DNA from: an uncultured Armatimonadota bacterium
GTDB taxonomy: Bacteria; Armatimonadota; Fimbriimonadia; Fimbriimonadales; Fimbriimonadaceae
Assembly (NCBI GenBank): GCA_946478935.1
Contig: CAMLEL010000131.1
Span: 1-6,811 of the forward strand
Length of the DNA: 6,811 nucleotides
Direction of reading: 5' to 3'
In this document: one piece after another, positions 1 to 6,660 of the stretch
Position numbering within the stretch: position 1 is the first letter of the stretch
Layout of the letters: each line of letters begins with the position of its first letter
Program-made: the position numbers and the translations under genes
Notes under the pieces: generated by a model
Told to the model about the DNA's origin: nothing
The model's database searches: none
Seen by the model: only the letters and a program-made list of their open reading frames with translations

Positions 1-525
1 ATGGGCAGGGTCACGCTGAACCCGCTTGCCCACCTCGACCCGCTCGGTACGATCATGATCATCGTTACCGTGCTTTCCGGCTTCGGTATCGGCTGGGGCA
101 AGCCGGTCATGGTCAATCCCAGTAAGATGCAAAATCCGCGCTGGGACCACCTGTTCAGCGTCCTCTGGGGTCCACTAACAAACCTGATCATCGCGGTGAG
201 CGTCGCCTTCATATTCCGCGTGTTTGTGGCGGTCAACGGGGGAGCGCCGTTGTGGTTCGCCCAGTTTGCCGAAATCGCAGTCATGCTCAACCTCGGCCTC
301 GCAGCTTTCAACATGATCCCGATTGGCCCACTCGATGGCCACTGGATTCTTGGGATTCTCATGCCGCCCCAGATCGGCCAACAGTTCATCCGCTGGAGCC
401 AAACGCAGGGGTCACTTATCCTCCTGGGAATCATATTCTTGGGTCCGATCCTCAAAATCGACCCGCTCGGAGCCTATTACGAGAGCGTGGTTTTCCCTAT
501 CGCCAGATACCTACTTTTAGGTTAG
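1..525 (+). CDS. Site-2-type intramembrane metalloprotease (peptidase M50 family), C-terminal part
   Basis: This is the C-terminal 174 residues of a membrane-embedded zinc protease of the M50/site-2 protease superfamily, which cleaves substrates within or near the membrane. The stretch MGRVTLNPLAHLDPLGT (residues 1-17) is the segment that follows the HExxH zinc site in this family. The ATG at base 1 is therefore probably an internal Met, and the gene is cut by the window edge. Other family marks are GWGKPVMVNP (31-40), GPLTNL (57-62) and the third zinc-ligand motif NMIPIGPLDGH (104-114), with Asp112 as the presumed ligand. Hydrophobic segments lie near 18-32, 52-78, 88-105 and 138-151. The HExxH helix cannot be checked here. 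The gene is the only one on the plus strand, and its TAG stop overlaps the stop of the facing dipeptidase gene. The family assignment is firm, but the substrate is unknown. Confidence 0.88.
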   Translation: MGRVTLNPLAHLDPLGTIMIIVTVLSGFGIGWGKPVMVNPSKMQNPRWDHLFSVLWGPLTNLIIAVSVAFIFRVFVAVNGGAPLWFAQFAEIAVMLNLGLAAFNMIPIGPLDGHWILGILMPPQIGQQFIRWSQTQGSLILLGIIFLGPILKIDPLGAYYESVVFPIARYLLLG

Positions 526-1220
526 AAGGGCGGTTCCTTCAAGAACGCTTCGATAAACTCTCGGTCACTCGGCACGTACTCGTCTGCATGCGGATACACG
601 GTCCCGTAAATGCATTCCGACTGGCCCGCGCGCACCGCCCACCCCGCATCGCCGAAGCTGTAATGCCACCACTCATCCCGGCAATTGGTAAATCCAACTT
701 CCTGCATTGCATCATGTAGAAGCAGCCGCTTCTCACGAATGCTTTGCGGCAAGCGAGTCGAGAATGTCGGGGCACTTCTAAAACGTCTTCCCGGTCCATC
801 GAGCGGAATTGGCTCGCCGTTCTCATCGAGCAGCCAAACATCGACCGCGGCGCCCGTCGAGTGACCGGGCGGAGCCTTTTGGTCATACGGAGCAAAAAAC
901 CGGTTCGCCAGCCGCCTGCGGGTGGCATAGCTCGCCCCAGGGTCCAACGATCCGAAGTAATAGTCGTAAAGGAACTTCTGTCGCTCAAGAGACCTCCAAG
1001 CCTCGCGCAAACCGATGTCGTAAGGAGCCAGCAGTTCTCTCACGCCCCGCAGCCGATCTGCCACACCCTCGCGTGCCCAAGAAACGGCAGTGCCTCGAAG
1101 CACTCTCAGCCCGAGCAGGTGCTGCCGCAAGTCGACCAGCGGCTCTCCACACTCCACGAGGCGAACTCGATTCAGCGCAGCGATAGGCTCCGCAGGAGCA
1201 TTTCTGTATCCGCGAATCAC
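522..1220 (-). CDS. D-alanyl-D-alanine dipeptidase, VanX/DdpX type (peptidase M15D)
   Basis: This 232-residue protein is predicted to be a zinc dipeptidase that hydrolyses D-Ala-D-Ala (EC 3.4.13.22). It has the zinc-site motif GHSTGAAVDVWLLD (119-132), giving ligands His120 and Asp127. It also has EWWHYSFGD (183-191), with catalytic Glu183 and ligand His186. EAWRS (74-78) matches the place of the VanX transition-state arginine (DGYRP in VanX), here Arg77 or its close neighbour. No signal peptide is visible, which fits a cytoplasmic enzyme like VanX or DdpX. The length is typical of the family. The start is GTG, overlapping the stop of the upstream SLBB gene as GTGA, with no strong Shine-Dalgarno, so translation is probably coupled. 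No vanH, vanA or vanRS homologue is in view. Peptidoglycan dipeptide recycling or turnover is therefore more likely than glycopeptide resistance. That role is an inference. Confidence 0.9.
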   Translation of the reverse strand: MIRGYRNAPAEPIAALNRVRLVECGEPLVDLRQHLLGLRVLRGTAVSWAREGVADRLRGVRELLAPYDIGLREAWRSLERQKFLYDYYFGSLDPGASYATRRRLANRFFAPYDQKAPPGHSTGAAVDVWLLDENGEPIPLDGPGRRFRSAPTFSTRLPQSIREKRLLLHDAMQEVGFTNCRDEWWHYSFGDAGWAVRAGQSECIYGTVYPHADEYVPSDREFIEAFLKEPPF

Positions 1221-2296
1221 TTCAGAAGCCAGAGCAAGGCGAGCAGAAGACCCGCCACCTGAAGTCCTTCCTTGAAACCAAAACTCTTGCCGGGATACGG
1301 CACATCCACAATGTCGCCGGCAATCAGCGGCTCGTCACTCGCCTCTCCGCCGATTACCTTCGCCATGTTCACGGTAATCGTCCGTGATGCGCCGGCCTCG
1401 TCCTTCCTGATGATCTTCACTCGGTCGAGACGCGCACCCTCCACGGGCAGGGCGTCCCGCACGACTTCGCTGATTTTCAGCCCCGGCTGGTACGAAAGCA
1501 GCCCAGGCTTTGAGACTGCACCGCGGACGTAAACTTGCTGGTCCATCGACCTCTGCGCAACAACGACGGTATCCCCTTGCGACAGCACCACGTTGTTTTC
1601 CGCCAAACTCAGATCCAAAACCCGCTGCTGCCCACCGGCAAATCGAATCGTGACGCGGTTCGGGTCCGCATCGCTCCTCAGTCCGCCGGCCGCTTCGATA
1701 GCGTCTCGCACTGAAATCCCGGCTTGGAACGGGTAGAGGCCAGGCTTGGCAACCGCACCAAGGACTGTGATATCGCCACCCGCTGCCTTGAGGGGCACGA
1801 AGATTCGGTCGCCGGGCTGAAGCAGTAGATTCTCGGTAGAGTTCACCGTGCGCTCCTGACCGTTCGTCGAAGTCACCTTGATCTTCGCGAGATCGGCGAC
1901 CGCAGTTGGCCCTGCCCACTCGAGAGCATCGCTAAGCTTTAATCCAGAGCGCCACGGTATTTGGCCGCCCTTCGTAACCGCCCCGCCCACGGTGACCTCT
2001 GGGCGCGCCTCCGTTTTGATTCGAATCGTAATAGTCGCCTTTCTCAGAATCTGCTGCGCGACCAATTCGTTTGAAATCTTCGCGGCGGCCGCTTGCGGCG
2101 TGAGGCCCTTTACCTCGACGGCTCCGATATATTGGACCAAGATCAAGCCGGTTTCCGTGATCACGTATTCGCCGTCGAGCGTTGGGTCTTCGAGACACTT
2201 GAGTTCTACGACATCCCGTGGAATGATCGTGTCCTGGGCAAAGGCCACCAATCCCGTAACGACGAGCAATAACAAAGCGAATAAAAGTCGAATCAT
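1217..2296 (-). CDS. Polysaccharide export protein with Poly_export and three SLBB-like domains (Wza-related)
   Basis: This 359-residue exported protein begins with a clear signal peptide (residues 1-20), with likely cleavage after AFA before QD. A Poly_export/BexD-like domain follows (about 22-95, including the DGEYVITETGLILVQYIG stretch). Three SLBB-type repeats come next, each opening with a VxGAVxKxG-like motif: VTVGGAVTKGG (101-111), ITVLGAVAKPGLYPF (176-190) and VYVRGAVSKPGLLSY (255-269). They end near 168, 247 and 333 in GD-x-V/I-x-VP-type strands. The last segment (about 344-358) is strongly hydrophobic and could be a membrane helix. No lipobox cysteine follows the signal peptide, so it does not look like a classical Wza lipoprotein. 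No Wzc-type kinase, polymerase or glycosyltransferase gene is nearby, so the exported glycan is unknown. The ATG start has no evident Shine-Dalgarno. The gene is coupled to the dipeptidase downstream. Confidence 0.88.
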   Translation of the reverse strand: MIRLLFALLLLVVTGLVAFAQDTIIPRDVVELKCLEDPTLDGEYVITETGLILVQYIGAVEVKGLTPQAAAAKISNELVAQQILRKATITIRIKTEARPEVTVGGAVTKGGQIPWRSGLKLSDALEWAGPTAVADLAKIKVTSTNGQERTVNSTENLLLQPGDRIFVPLKAAGGDITVLGAVAKPGLYPFQAGISVRDAIEAAGGLRSDADPNRVTIRFAGGQQRVLDLSLAENNVVLSQGDTVVVAQRSMDQQVYVRGAVSKPGLLSYQPGLKISEVVRDALPVEGARLDRVKIIRKDEAGASRTITVNMAKVIGGEASDEPLIAGDIVDVPYPGKSFGFKEGLQVAGLLLALLWLLK

Positions 2297-2312
2297 GGGC
2301 TTTTAGGTTTAG

Positions 2313-2328
2313 ACGGGCGTAAGCCCGC
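2313..2328 (-). other. GC-rich hairpin in the nuoH/SLBB intergenic gap
   Basis: In the minus-strand RNA this reads GCGGGC-UUAC-GCCCGU. That is a stem of five Watson-Crick pairs plus one G-U pair, closing a four-base loop. It lies 14 bases past the nuoH stop and 16 bases before the SLBB gene start. The bases after the stem (CUAAACCUAAAAG) contain no U-run, so it is not a good intrinsic terminator. It could be a processing or stability element, a weak attenuator, or one copy of a dispersed palindromic repeat. The pairing is read directly, but the function is unknown. Confidence 0.5.
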
Positions 2329-2341
2329 TGTCGGGGCAACT

Positions 2342-3544
2342 TTACTTAACTAGTTCGATGGCTCGGCGTCGGTCCGCAGGCTTCTGCCGCATCGTTGCGA
2401 CCACCGCAACATATAGCAGCGCCAAGACAACCACCGCGCCCAGAAGCGCGATCCATCCAAACTGCATGAAGATTGCAACCACCACAAAATTGAGAGCCGC
2501 CAATGGCAACAGGAATTTCCACCCTAGCGTCATCAATTGGTCATAGCGGAGCCTCGGCAGCGTGGCACGAATCCAAATGAACACCGAGATGCCGAACGCC
2601 AGCTTTCCGATAAACCAAATCGGTGCCATCCACGCACTGCCGACAATGCCGGCCAGCGCGCTAACGACGGGAATACCACGGTCTGCCAAATACTCCCAGT
2701 TCAGCGGTAACGGGCTGTAACCGCCAAGGAACATCACCGCGAAAATTCCACAGAACGCCATGATCGAGGCGTACTCGCCCATGAAGAACACGGCGAACTT
2801 CATCGACGAATATTCGGTGTGGAAACCGGCGATCAACTCTGACTCAGCTTCGGGTAGGTCGAAAGGCGCACGGTTCGTTTCGGCGACCATGCAGATGAAG
2901 AAAATGATGGCCGCAATGAAGCCGTACGGTGTCAGAATGAACCAGTTCTGCATCGCAGGAACCACGCCCCAAAGCGGCTCGTGCTGGGTCCGAACCACTT
3001 CGGTCATCCGCAGCGAACCCGTTGCCAAAATCACGCAGCCGAGCGCAACGCCCATCGCCAATTCGTAGCTAATCATCTGGGCTGCGCTGCGAAGACCGCC
3101 CAGAAGTGAATACTTGTTGTTCGACGCCCATCCCGCAAGGAAGACGCCGTAAACACCCATCGACGAAATCGCGAGCACATAGAGAATCCCAATGTCTACG
3201 TCGGCGATAGGCGTCAGAAGCGGGTTCGGGCCCCAAGGAATCGTTCCCCAAATCGCGAACGCCGGCAGCAACGCGACGGCGGGCGCGATCACATAAATAA
3301 ACTTGTCGACCTTGTCGGGATTGACGTCTTCTTTCAAGAACAGCTTGATGCCGTCAGCGATGGTCTGCAACAACCCAAACGGTCCCACTCGGTTTGGTCC
3401 AACGCGATCCTGGAACCAAGCCAACAGCTTGCGCTCCCAGTAAATGATCCCCGGCACTATCAGGAGGATAAACACCAGCACGATCGCCACCCGAATAATG
3501 GGCCAAAAGATGGAGTCGTCCGCGATGGCTAAGAGTGGCAGCAT
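2342..3544 (-). CDS. nuoH: NADH-quinone oxidoreductase subunit H (complex I membrane subunit NuoH)
   Basis: NuoH joins the peripheral arm of complex I to the proton-pumping arm. It forms much of the quinone-entry chamber in the cytoplasmic membrane. The 400-residue product carries the family signatures ERKLLAWFQDRVGPNRVGP (37-55) with QTIADGIKLFLKED (60-73), and ETNRAPFDLPEAESELIAGF (222-241) followed by HTEYSSMKF. The charged loop IRATLPRLRYDQLM (325-338) is also present. The acidic residues of the 222-236 loop are those associated in the family with the quinone and proton path. Hydrophobic segments are at about 15-34, 82-100, 117-138, 155-175, 205-221, 250-273, 293-320 and 343-361. An extra one at 363-384 precedes a basic tail. 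At 400 residues it is longer than E. coli NuoH (about 325), mainly at the C-terminus. No other nuo gene is visible. It starts 25 bp after livG, with a weak Shine-Dalgarno. The identity is secure, but the location is odd. Confidence 0.96.
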   Translation of the reverse strand: MLPLLAIADDSIFWPIIRVAIVLVFILLIVPGIIYWERKLLAWFQDRVGPNRVGPFGLLQTIADGIKLFLKEDVNPDKVDKFIYVIAPAVALLPAFAIWGTIPWGPNPLLTPIADVDIGILYVLAISSMGVYGVFLAGWASNNKYSLLGGLRSAAQMISYELAMGVALGCVILATGSLRMTEVVRTQHEPLWGVVPAMQNWFILTPYGFIAAIIFFICMVAETNRAPFDLPEAESELIAGFHTEYSSMKFAVFFMGEYASIMAFCGIFAVMFLGGYSPLPLNWEYLADRGIPVVSALAGIVGSAWMAPIWFIGKLAFGISVFIWIRATLPRLRYDQLMTLGWKFLLPLAALNFVVVAIFMQFGWIALLGAVVVLALLYVAVVATMRQKPADRRRAIELVK

Positions 3545-3569
3545 GTCGTGCGTTTGGAAGTCTACCGAA

Positions 3570-4334
3570 TCAAACGGGCTCGCCGAGGTACGCCTCGATC
3601 ACTTTCGGATCGCACCGGATTTGCTCCGGCGGGCCGTAAGCGATTTCTGCACCGTGGTCGAGAACGACGATCTTTTCGCAAATGCCCATAACGACCTTCA
3701 TGTCGTGCTCGATGAGGAGGATTGTCTGGCCAAATTCGTCCCGTAGGCGCCGAATCATCCCCATCAAGTCCTCCGATTCCTGAGGATTCATACCTGCGGC
3801 AGGTTCGTCCAGCAATAGTAGTTTCGGGTCGGTAGCCATAGCCCGAGCGATTTCCAATCGCCGTTGCACGCCGTAGGGCAGGTCACTGGCGCGGTGGCCG
3901 GCACAATCACGCAAGTCGAAAGCATCCAGCAGCACCATGCTTTTGTCCCGGAGCGCCGAAGTCTCCGACATAGCCCGAGGCAGAAGAGCCATGGCCTCTG
4001 CAAGCGTTGATTTGTGGCGGAGGAACGCACCTACCACAACATTTTCGAGCGCCGAAAGCGAAGCGAACAGCCTAATGTTTTGGAATGTGCGGCAAATGCC
4101 GAGATTGGCAATCTCATTCGGCTTCTTGCCGGCGATCGACTTGCCGCGAAAAAGGATGTCTCCCGAGGTAGGTTCGTAAACGCCGGTGATCAGGTTGAAG
4201 CACGTGGTCTTCCCCGCCCCATTTGGGCCGATGAGCCCGAACAGGTCGCCCTCGTTGACCTCAAAGTTCACGTCCTTGACAGCGACAAGGCCGCCAAAGC
4301 GTATCGTTGTCCCCTTTAACTCCAGGAGGCTCAC
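3570..4334 (-). CDS. livG: Branched-chain amino-acid ABC transporter ATP-binding protein LivG
   Basis: This is the cytoplasmic ATPase that powers the LivHM permease. All ABC motifs are present: Walker [10 protein letters not shown] (36-44), Q-loop FQN (84-86), signature [14 protein letters not shown] (152-165), Walker B LLLLDEP (172-178) with Glu177 as catalytic base, and switch His210 in IEHDM. The C-terminal end VIEAYLGE (245-252) is the LivG-family tail. The 254-residue length is normal. The opening [20 protein letters not shown] and the roughly 20-residue insert after the Q-loop favour LivG over LivF. The signature has Val at the fifth position (LPYGV) instead of the common Gln. The start is GTG, overlapping the livM stop as GTGA. 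It is preceded by a strong Shine-Dalgarno, so coupled and efficient initiation is expected. The usual partner livF is absent downstream. Confidence 0.95.
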   Translation of the reverse strand: MSLLELKGTTIRFGGLVAVKDVNFEVNEGDLFGLIGPNGAGKTTCFNLITGVYEPTSGDILFRGKSIAGKKPNEIANLGICRTFQNIRLFASLSALENVVVGAFLRHKSTLAEAMALLPRAMSETSALRDKSMVLLDAFDLRDCAGHRASDLPYGVQRRLEIARAMATDPKLLLLDEPAAGMNPQESEDLMGMIRRLRDEFGQTILLIEHDMKVVMGICEKIVVLDHGAEIAYGPPEQIRCDPKVIEAYLGEPV

Positions 4335-5719
4335 GCAGTCACCTCCCGTCGGCGCCTGAAAATCGAATCGAGCGAAAGCTCACGGTGGCCGAGTAACCCT
4401 TGTGGACGGGACAACATGATCATAACTAGAAGGAAAGCAAACAGCGGCATTCGCAGATTCGCTGCTTGATAAGATGTCGATTTCAGGTTATCCCAAATGA
4501 ACGGTACAGATTCCAAACCCATCTTCAACGGGATCGTTAGCGCAATCATCAAGGCCAGCAGCGCGAAGGTGTATCCGAAGCCGGCCAAAGTGCGCATCCG
4601 CTTTTTGGCGAGAAGAATCGCAACGGCTATTCCAAGCCCAGCAAGGACGACGCCGAAGCGAATGACAGAAGGAACCTGAACTTGCTGAAAGGCCAAATAG
4701 CAAAAATACAGTACAGCCGCCAAGCCAATCACTCCCACGACTCCAAACGCGGTGCGCTGCCCCTGGCTCTCGTCGAGATCAATTTTTCTGCTAAGTCGCG
4801 TGTTCAACGCAAATACCAGGATCATCGAAACGACGAAGCCCAGCAGAGCAATTGCGGGGACCGCAGGCAAGTCGCGCAGACCCTCCGGTATCAGAGTGAG
4901 CACGATCCCGGCGAGTGCCGCGCCAGTGATCGATCCGTTTCCGCCGATAACGACCATCGCCAGAATCAGGAACGAGATCTCCATCGAGAAGTGCTTGGGC
5001 GCGATAAAGCCCTCATAGTGCGAGAAGAGAGCACCAGCCATGCCGGCAAAGGCGGCACCAATAATGAACGCCGTAACCTTGGTTTTCGTTGTGTTTACAC
5101 CCATTGCCGAAGCAGCCAGTTCATCCTCTCTCACTGAAAGAAACTGCAATCCGTGTGCCGACTTCAGCAAGTTTCGGCTAACCGCAATAACTAAAATTAG
5201 TAGTAGTAAAGCCATCCAAACCGGAGTAATTTGAATGACGCCCAGCCCCTCTTTCTTGATTTGCAGGCCGTGGGCGCCACCAAGTTCCTCGACGTTGATA
5301 ACGATAATGCGAATAATCTCGCCGAAACCCAAGGTGACGATCGCCAGGTAGTCGCCCCGAAGTCGCAAAGACGGGAGCCCAACCACAAGGCCTGCAACTC
5401 CAGCCGCTACAGCACCCAAAATCATCATGAGTGTGAGCCAGAGCCAATCGGGCATGGCCGTTGGATTGTAGGTGGTTGTTGCAACGTATCCGGTCGTGTA
5501 GGCTCCGACCTGGTAGAAAGCCGCGTGGCCAATGGAAAATTGGCCGGTGATTCCATTAATGATATTCAGGCTCACAGCCAATACTGCGGAGAGAATCGCA
5601 AGCATCAAATACCGCTGATCCACGCCCCCAAGGCTACCGATCACGTAAGCGTGGAACACCCAGAGGCACACTGCCACCAAGGCAAAACTTGCCAGCCTAA
5701 CCAACATCGCCTTGCCCAT
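4331..5719 (-). CDS. livM: Branched-chain amino-acid ABC transporter permease LivM, with C-terminal insertion
   Basis: This is one of two membrane permeases of the HAAT-family importer. The core (residues about 37-285) has the family signatures [24 protein letters not shown] (51-74), [19 protein letters not shown] (120-138), the cytoplasmic ATPase-contact loop [21 protein letters not shown] (194-214), and [15 protein letters not shown] (257-271) with LIPEGLRD. The family's last helix and tail, [22 protein letters not shown] (423-444), comes only after about 135 extra residues. Those extra residues hold roughly four more hydrophobic segments (about 287-305, 324-343, 352-370 and 379-398). The total of 462 residues is therefore long for the family. 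I chose the ATG sharing one base with the livH TGA stop (TGATG), 8 bases after AGGAG. A TTG one codon earlier is a possible alternative. It forms an operon with livH and livG. Confidence 0.94.
   Translation of the reverse strand: MGKAMLVRLASFALVAVCLWVFHAYVIGSLGGVDQRYLMLAILSAVLAVSLNIINGITGQFSIGHAAFYQVGAYTTGYVATTTYNPTAMPDWLWLTLMMILGAVAAGVAGLVVGLPSLRLRGDYLAIVTLGFGEIIRIIVINVEELGGAHGLQIKKEGLGVIQITPVWMALLLLILVIAVSRNLLKSAHGLQFLSVREDELAASAMGVNTTKTKVTAFIIGAAFAGMAGALFSHYEGFIAPKHFSMEISFLILAMVVIGGNGSITGAALAGIVLTLIPEGLRDLPAVPAIALLGFVVSMILVFALNTRLSRKIDLDESQGQRTAFGVVGVIGLAAVLYFCYLAFQQVQVPSVIRFGVVLAGLGIAVAILLAKKRMRTLAGFGYTFALLALMIALTIPLKMGLESVPFIWDNLKSTSYQAANLRMPLFAFLLVMIMLSRPQGLLGHRELSLDSIFRRRREVTA
4339..4347 (-). 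promoter_or_regulatory. Strong ribosome binding site for livG
   Basis: The minus-strand sequence GGGAGGTGA contains a full GGAGGT core that ends 6 bases before the GTG codon. It supports that GTG as the true livG start despite the rare start codon. The site is built into the last sense codons of livM (Arg-Glu-Val-Thr). It is much stronger than the sites seen before the other genes here. Confidence 0.8.
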
Positions 5720-6660
5720 CAAGCTTTCTCCTGCCCAACGCTTCCGAGCAAGCCGTTAGGGCGAACAAGTAGAACTAAAATCAAAATTACAAATGCCACG
5801 GCGTCTTTGAAACTGTCGTAGCCGACCCAAATAACGAGCGTTTCCGCGATAGCCATTAGAAACCCGCCCAGAACCGCTCCGCGGATATTGCCTATGCCGC
5901 CTAATACTGCGGCGACGAATGCCTTGACGCCCGGCATGAGGCCGTAAAAAGTGTCGAGTGGCGTGCCCATCGCCGTTGCATTCATCATGCCACCTGCGCC
6001 CGCAAGGGCAGAGCCAATCACAAATGTGATGGCTATGATCCGGTTGACGTCGATTCCCATCAGCGATGCGGTGTTGAAATCGTGAGAAACCGCGCGCATG
6101 GCCCTTCCGGTTTTCGTCGAGGTGACGAGCCACCAAAGCAGAATCATGAGGATCACCGACATCCCGAGCATGGCAACCTGTGCCCAGTTGATTGCCAGGT
6201 CGCCAAACAGCGGCAAGTCGGTGTACTTTGATTTGCCAAACGGATTCACGTCTTCCGTGATGCTCGGCTGTGGCGAGGTTCGAAACACCAGGAGCCCCGC
6301 CTGTTGCAATAAAAGCGAAACCCCGATCGCCGTAATCAAAACGGAGATTCGGGGTGCACTACGTAAGGGACGATAAGCCAAACGTTCGATGAGAACACCC
6401 AACATCGCGCAGGCGACCATTGCGCCAATCAACATCACTCCTAAAAGCACCCAAGCCGACATGCTGTTTTTGTCCAGCCACTGCTCGGCGATGTAGTAAG
6501 CGATGTACGCCCCGACCATATAGACTTCGCCGTGCGCGAAGTTGATCAGCTTCAGCACCCCATAGACCATGGTATAGCCGAGGGCGATCAGTGCATAGAT
6601 CGCCCCCAACTGGATGCCGTTTATTAGTTGTTGGTCTAGCGTCCCCCAGTCGAACGTCAT
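5719..6660 (-). CDS. livH: Branched-chain amino-acid ABC transporter permease LivH
   Basis: This is the second membrane permease of the importer, which pairs with LivM to form the translocation channel. The 313-residue length is typical. Family signatures are GIQLGAIYALIALGYTMVYG (15-34), LKLINFAHGEVYMVGAY (36-52), ERLAYRPLR (92-100) and the ATPase-contact loop GRAMRAVSHDFNTASLMGIDVNR (185-207). GVKAFVAAVLGGIGNIRGAVLGG (244-266) and the terminal VRPNGLLG (299-306) are also present. About eight hydrophobic segments are visible. The ATG start follows directly on the TAA stop of the substrate-binding protein gene (TAAATG, no gap), with only a weak GAGA upstream. This suggests translational coupling. 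The stop overlaps the livM start by one base. Confidence 0.96.
   Translation of the reverse strand: MTFDWGTLDQQLINGIQLGAIYALIALGYTMVYGVLKLINFAHGEVYMVGAYIAYYIAEQWLDKNSMSAWVLLGVMLIGAMVACAMLGVLIERLAYRPLRSAPRISVLITAIGVSLLLQQAGLLVFRTSPQPSITEDVNPFGKSKYTDLPLFGDLAINWAQVAMLGMSVILMILLWWLVTSTKTGRAMRAVSHDFNTASLMGIDVNRIIAITFVIGSALAGAGGMMNATAMGTPLDTFYGLMPGVKAFVAAVLGGIGNIRGAVLGGFLMAIAETLVIWVGYDSFKDAVAFVILILVLLVRPNGLLGSVGQEKA
5728..5732 (-). promoter_or_regulatory. Ribosome binding site for livM
   Basis: AGGAG on the minus strand lies 8 bases before the ATG at 5719 and 5 bases before the TTG at 5722. The spacing allows either start. The ATG and the usual TGATG stop-start overlap make the later one more likely. 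Confidence 0.6.

Noticed and set aside
252..719. 155-codon plus-strand frame spanning the end of the M50 gene and the dipeptidase 3' end
   Set aside because: It overlaps two genes with clear catalytic motifs in other frames. Its own product is Arg/Pro-rich and unlike any family.
522..1220. Glycopeptide (vancomycin) resistance gene cluster
   Set aside because: The dipeptidase is VanX-like, but no ligase, dehydrogenase or two-component regulator is nearby. VanX-type enzymes are widespread in non-resistant bacteria.
1335..1919. 194-codon minus-strand frame inside the SLBB gene
   Set aside because: The SLBB repeats and signal peptide are in the other frame. This translation is Arg/Gly-rich, as expected of an out-of-frame reading.
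4682..5137. 151-codon plus-strand frame opposite livM
   Set aside because: It is antisense to conserved livM coding sequence, has no family features and no ribosome site that I could support.
5231..5821. 196-codon open frame on the plus strand across the livM/livH junction
   Set aside because: It lies opposite two strongly conserved permease genes, and its translation has no recognisable motif or membrane pattern. It is a shadow of the real genes.
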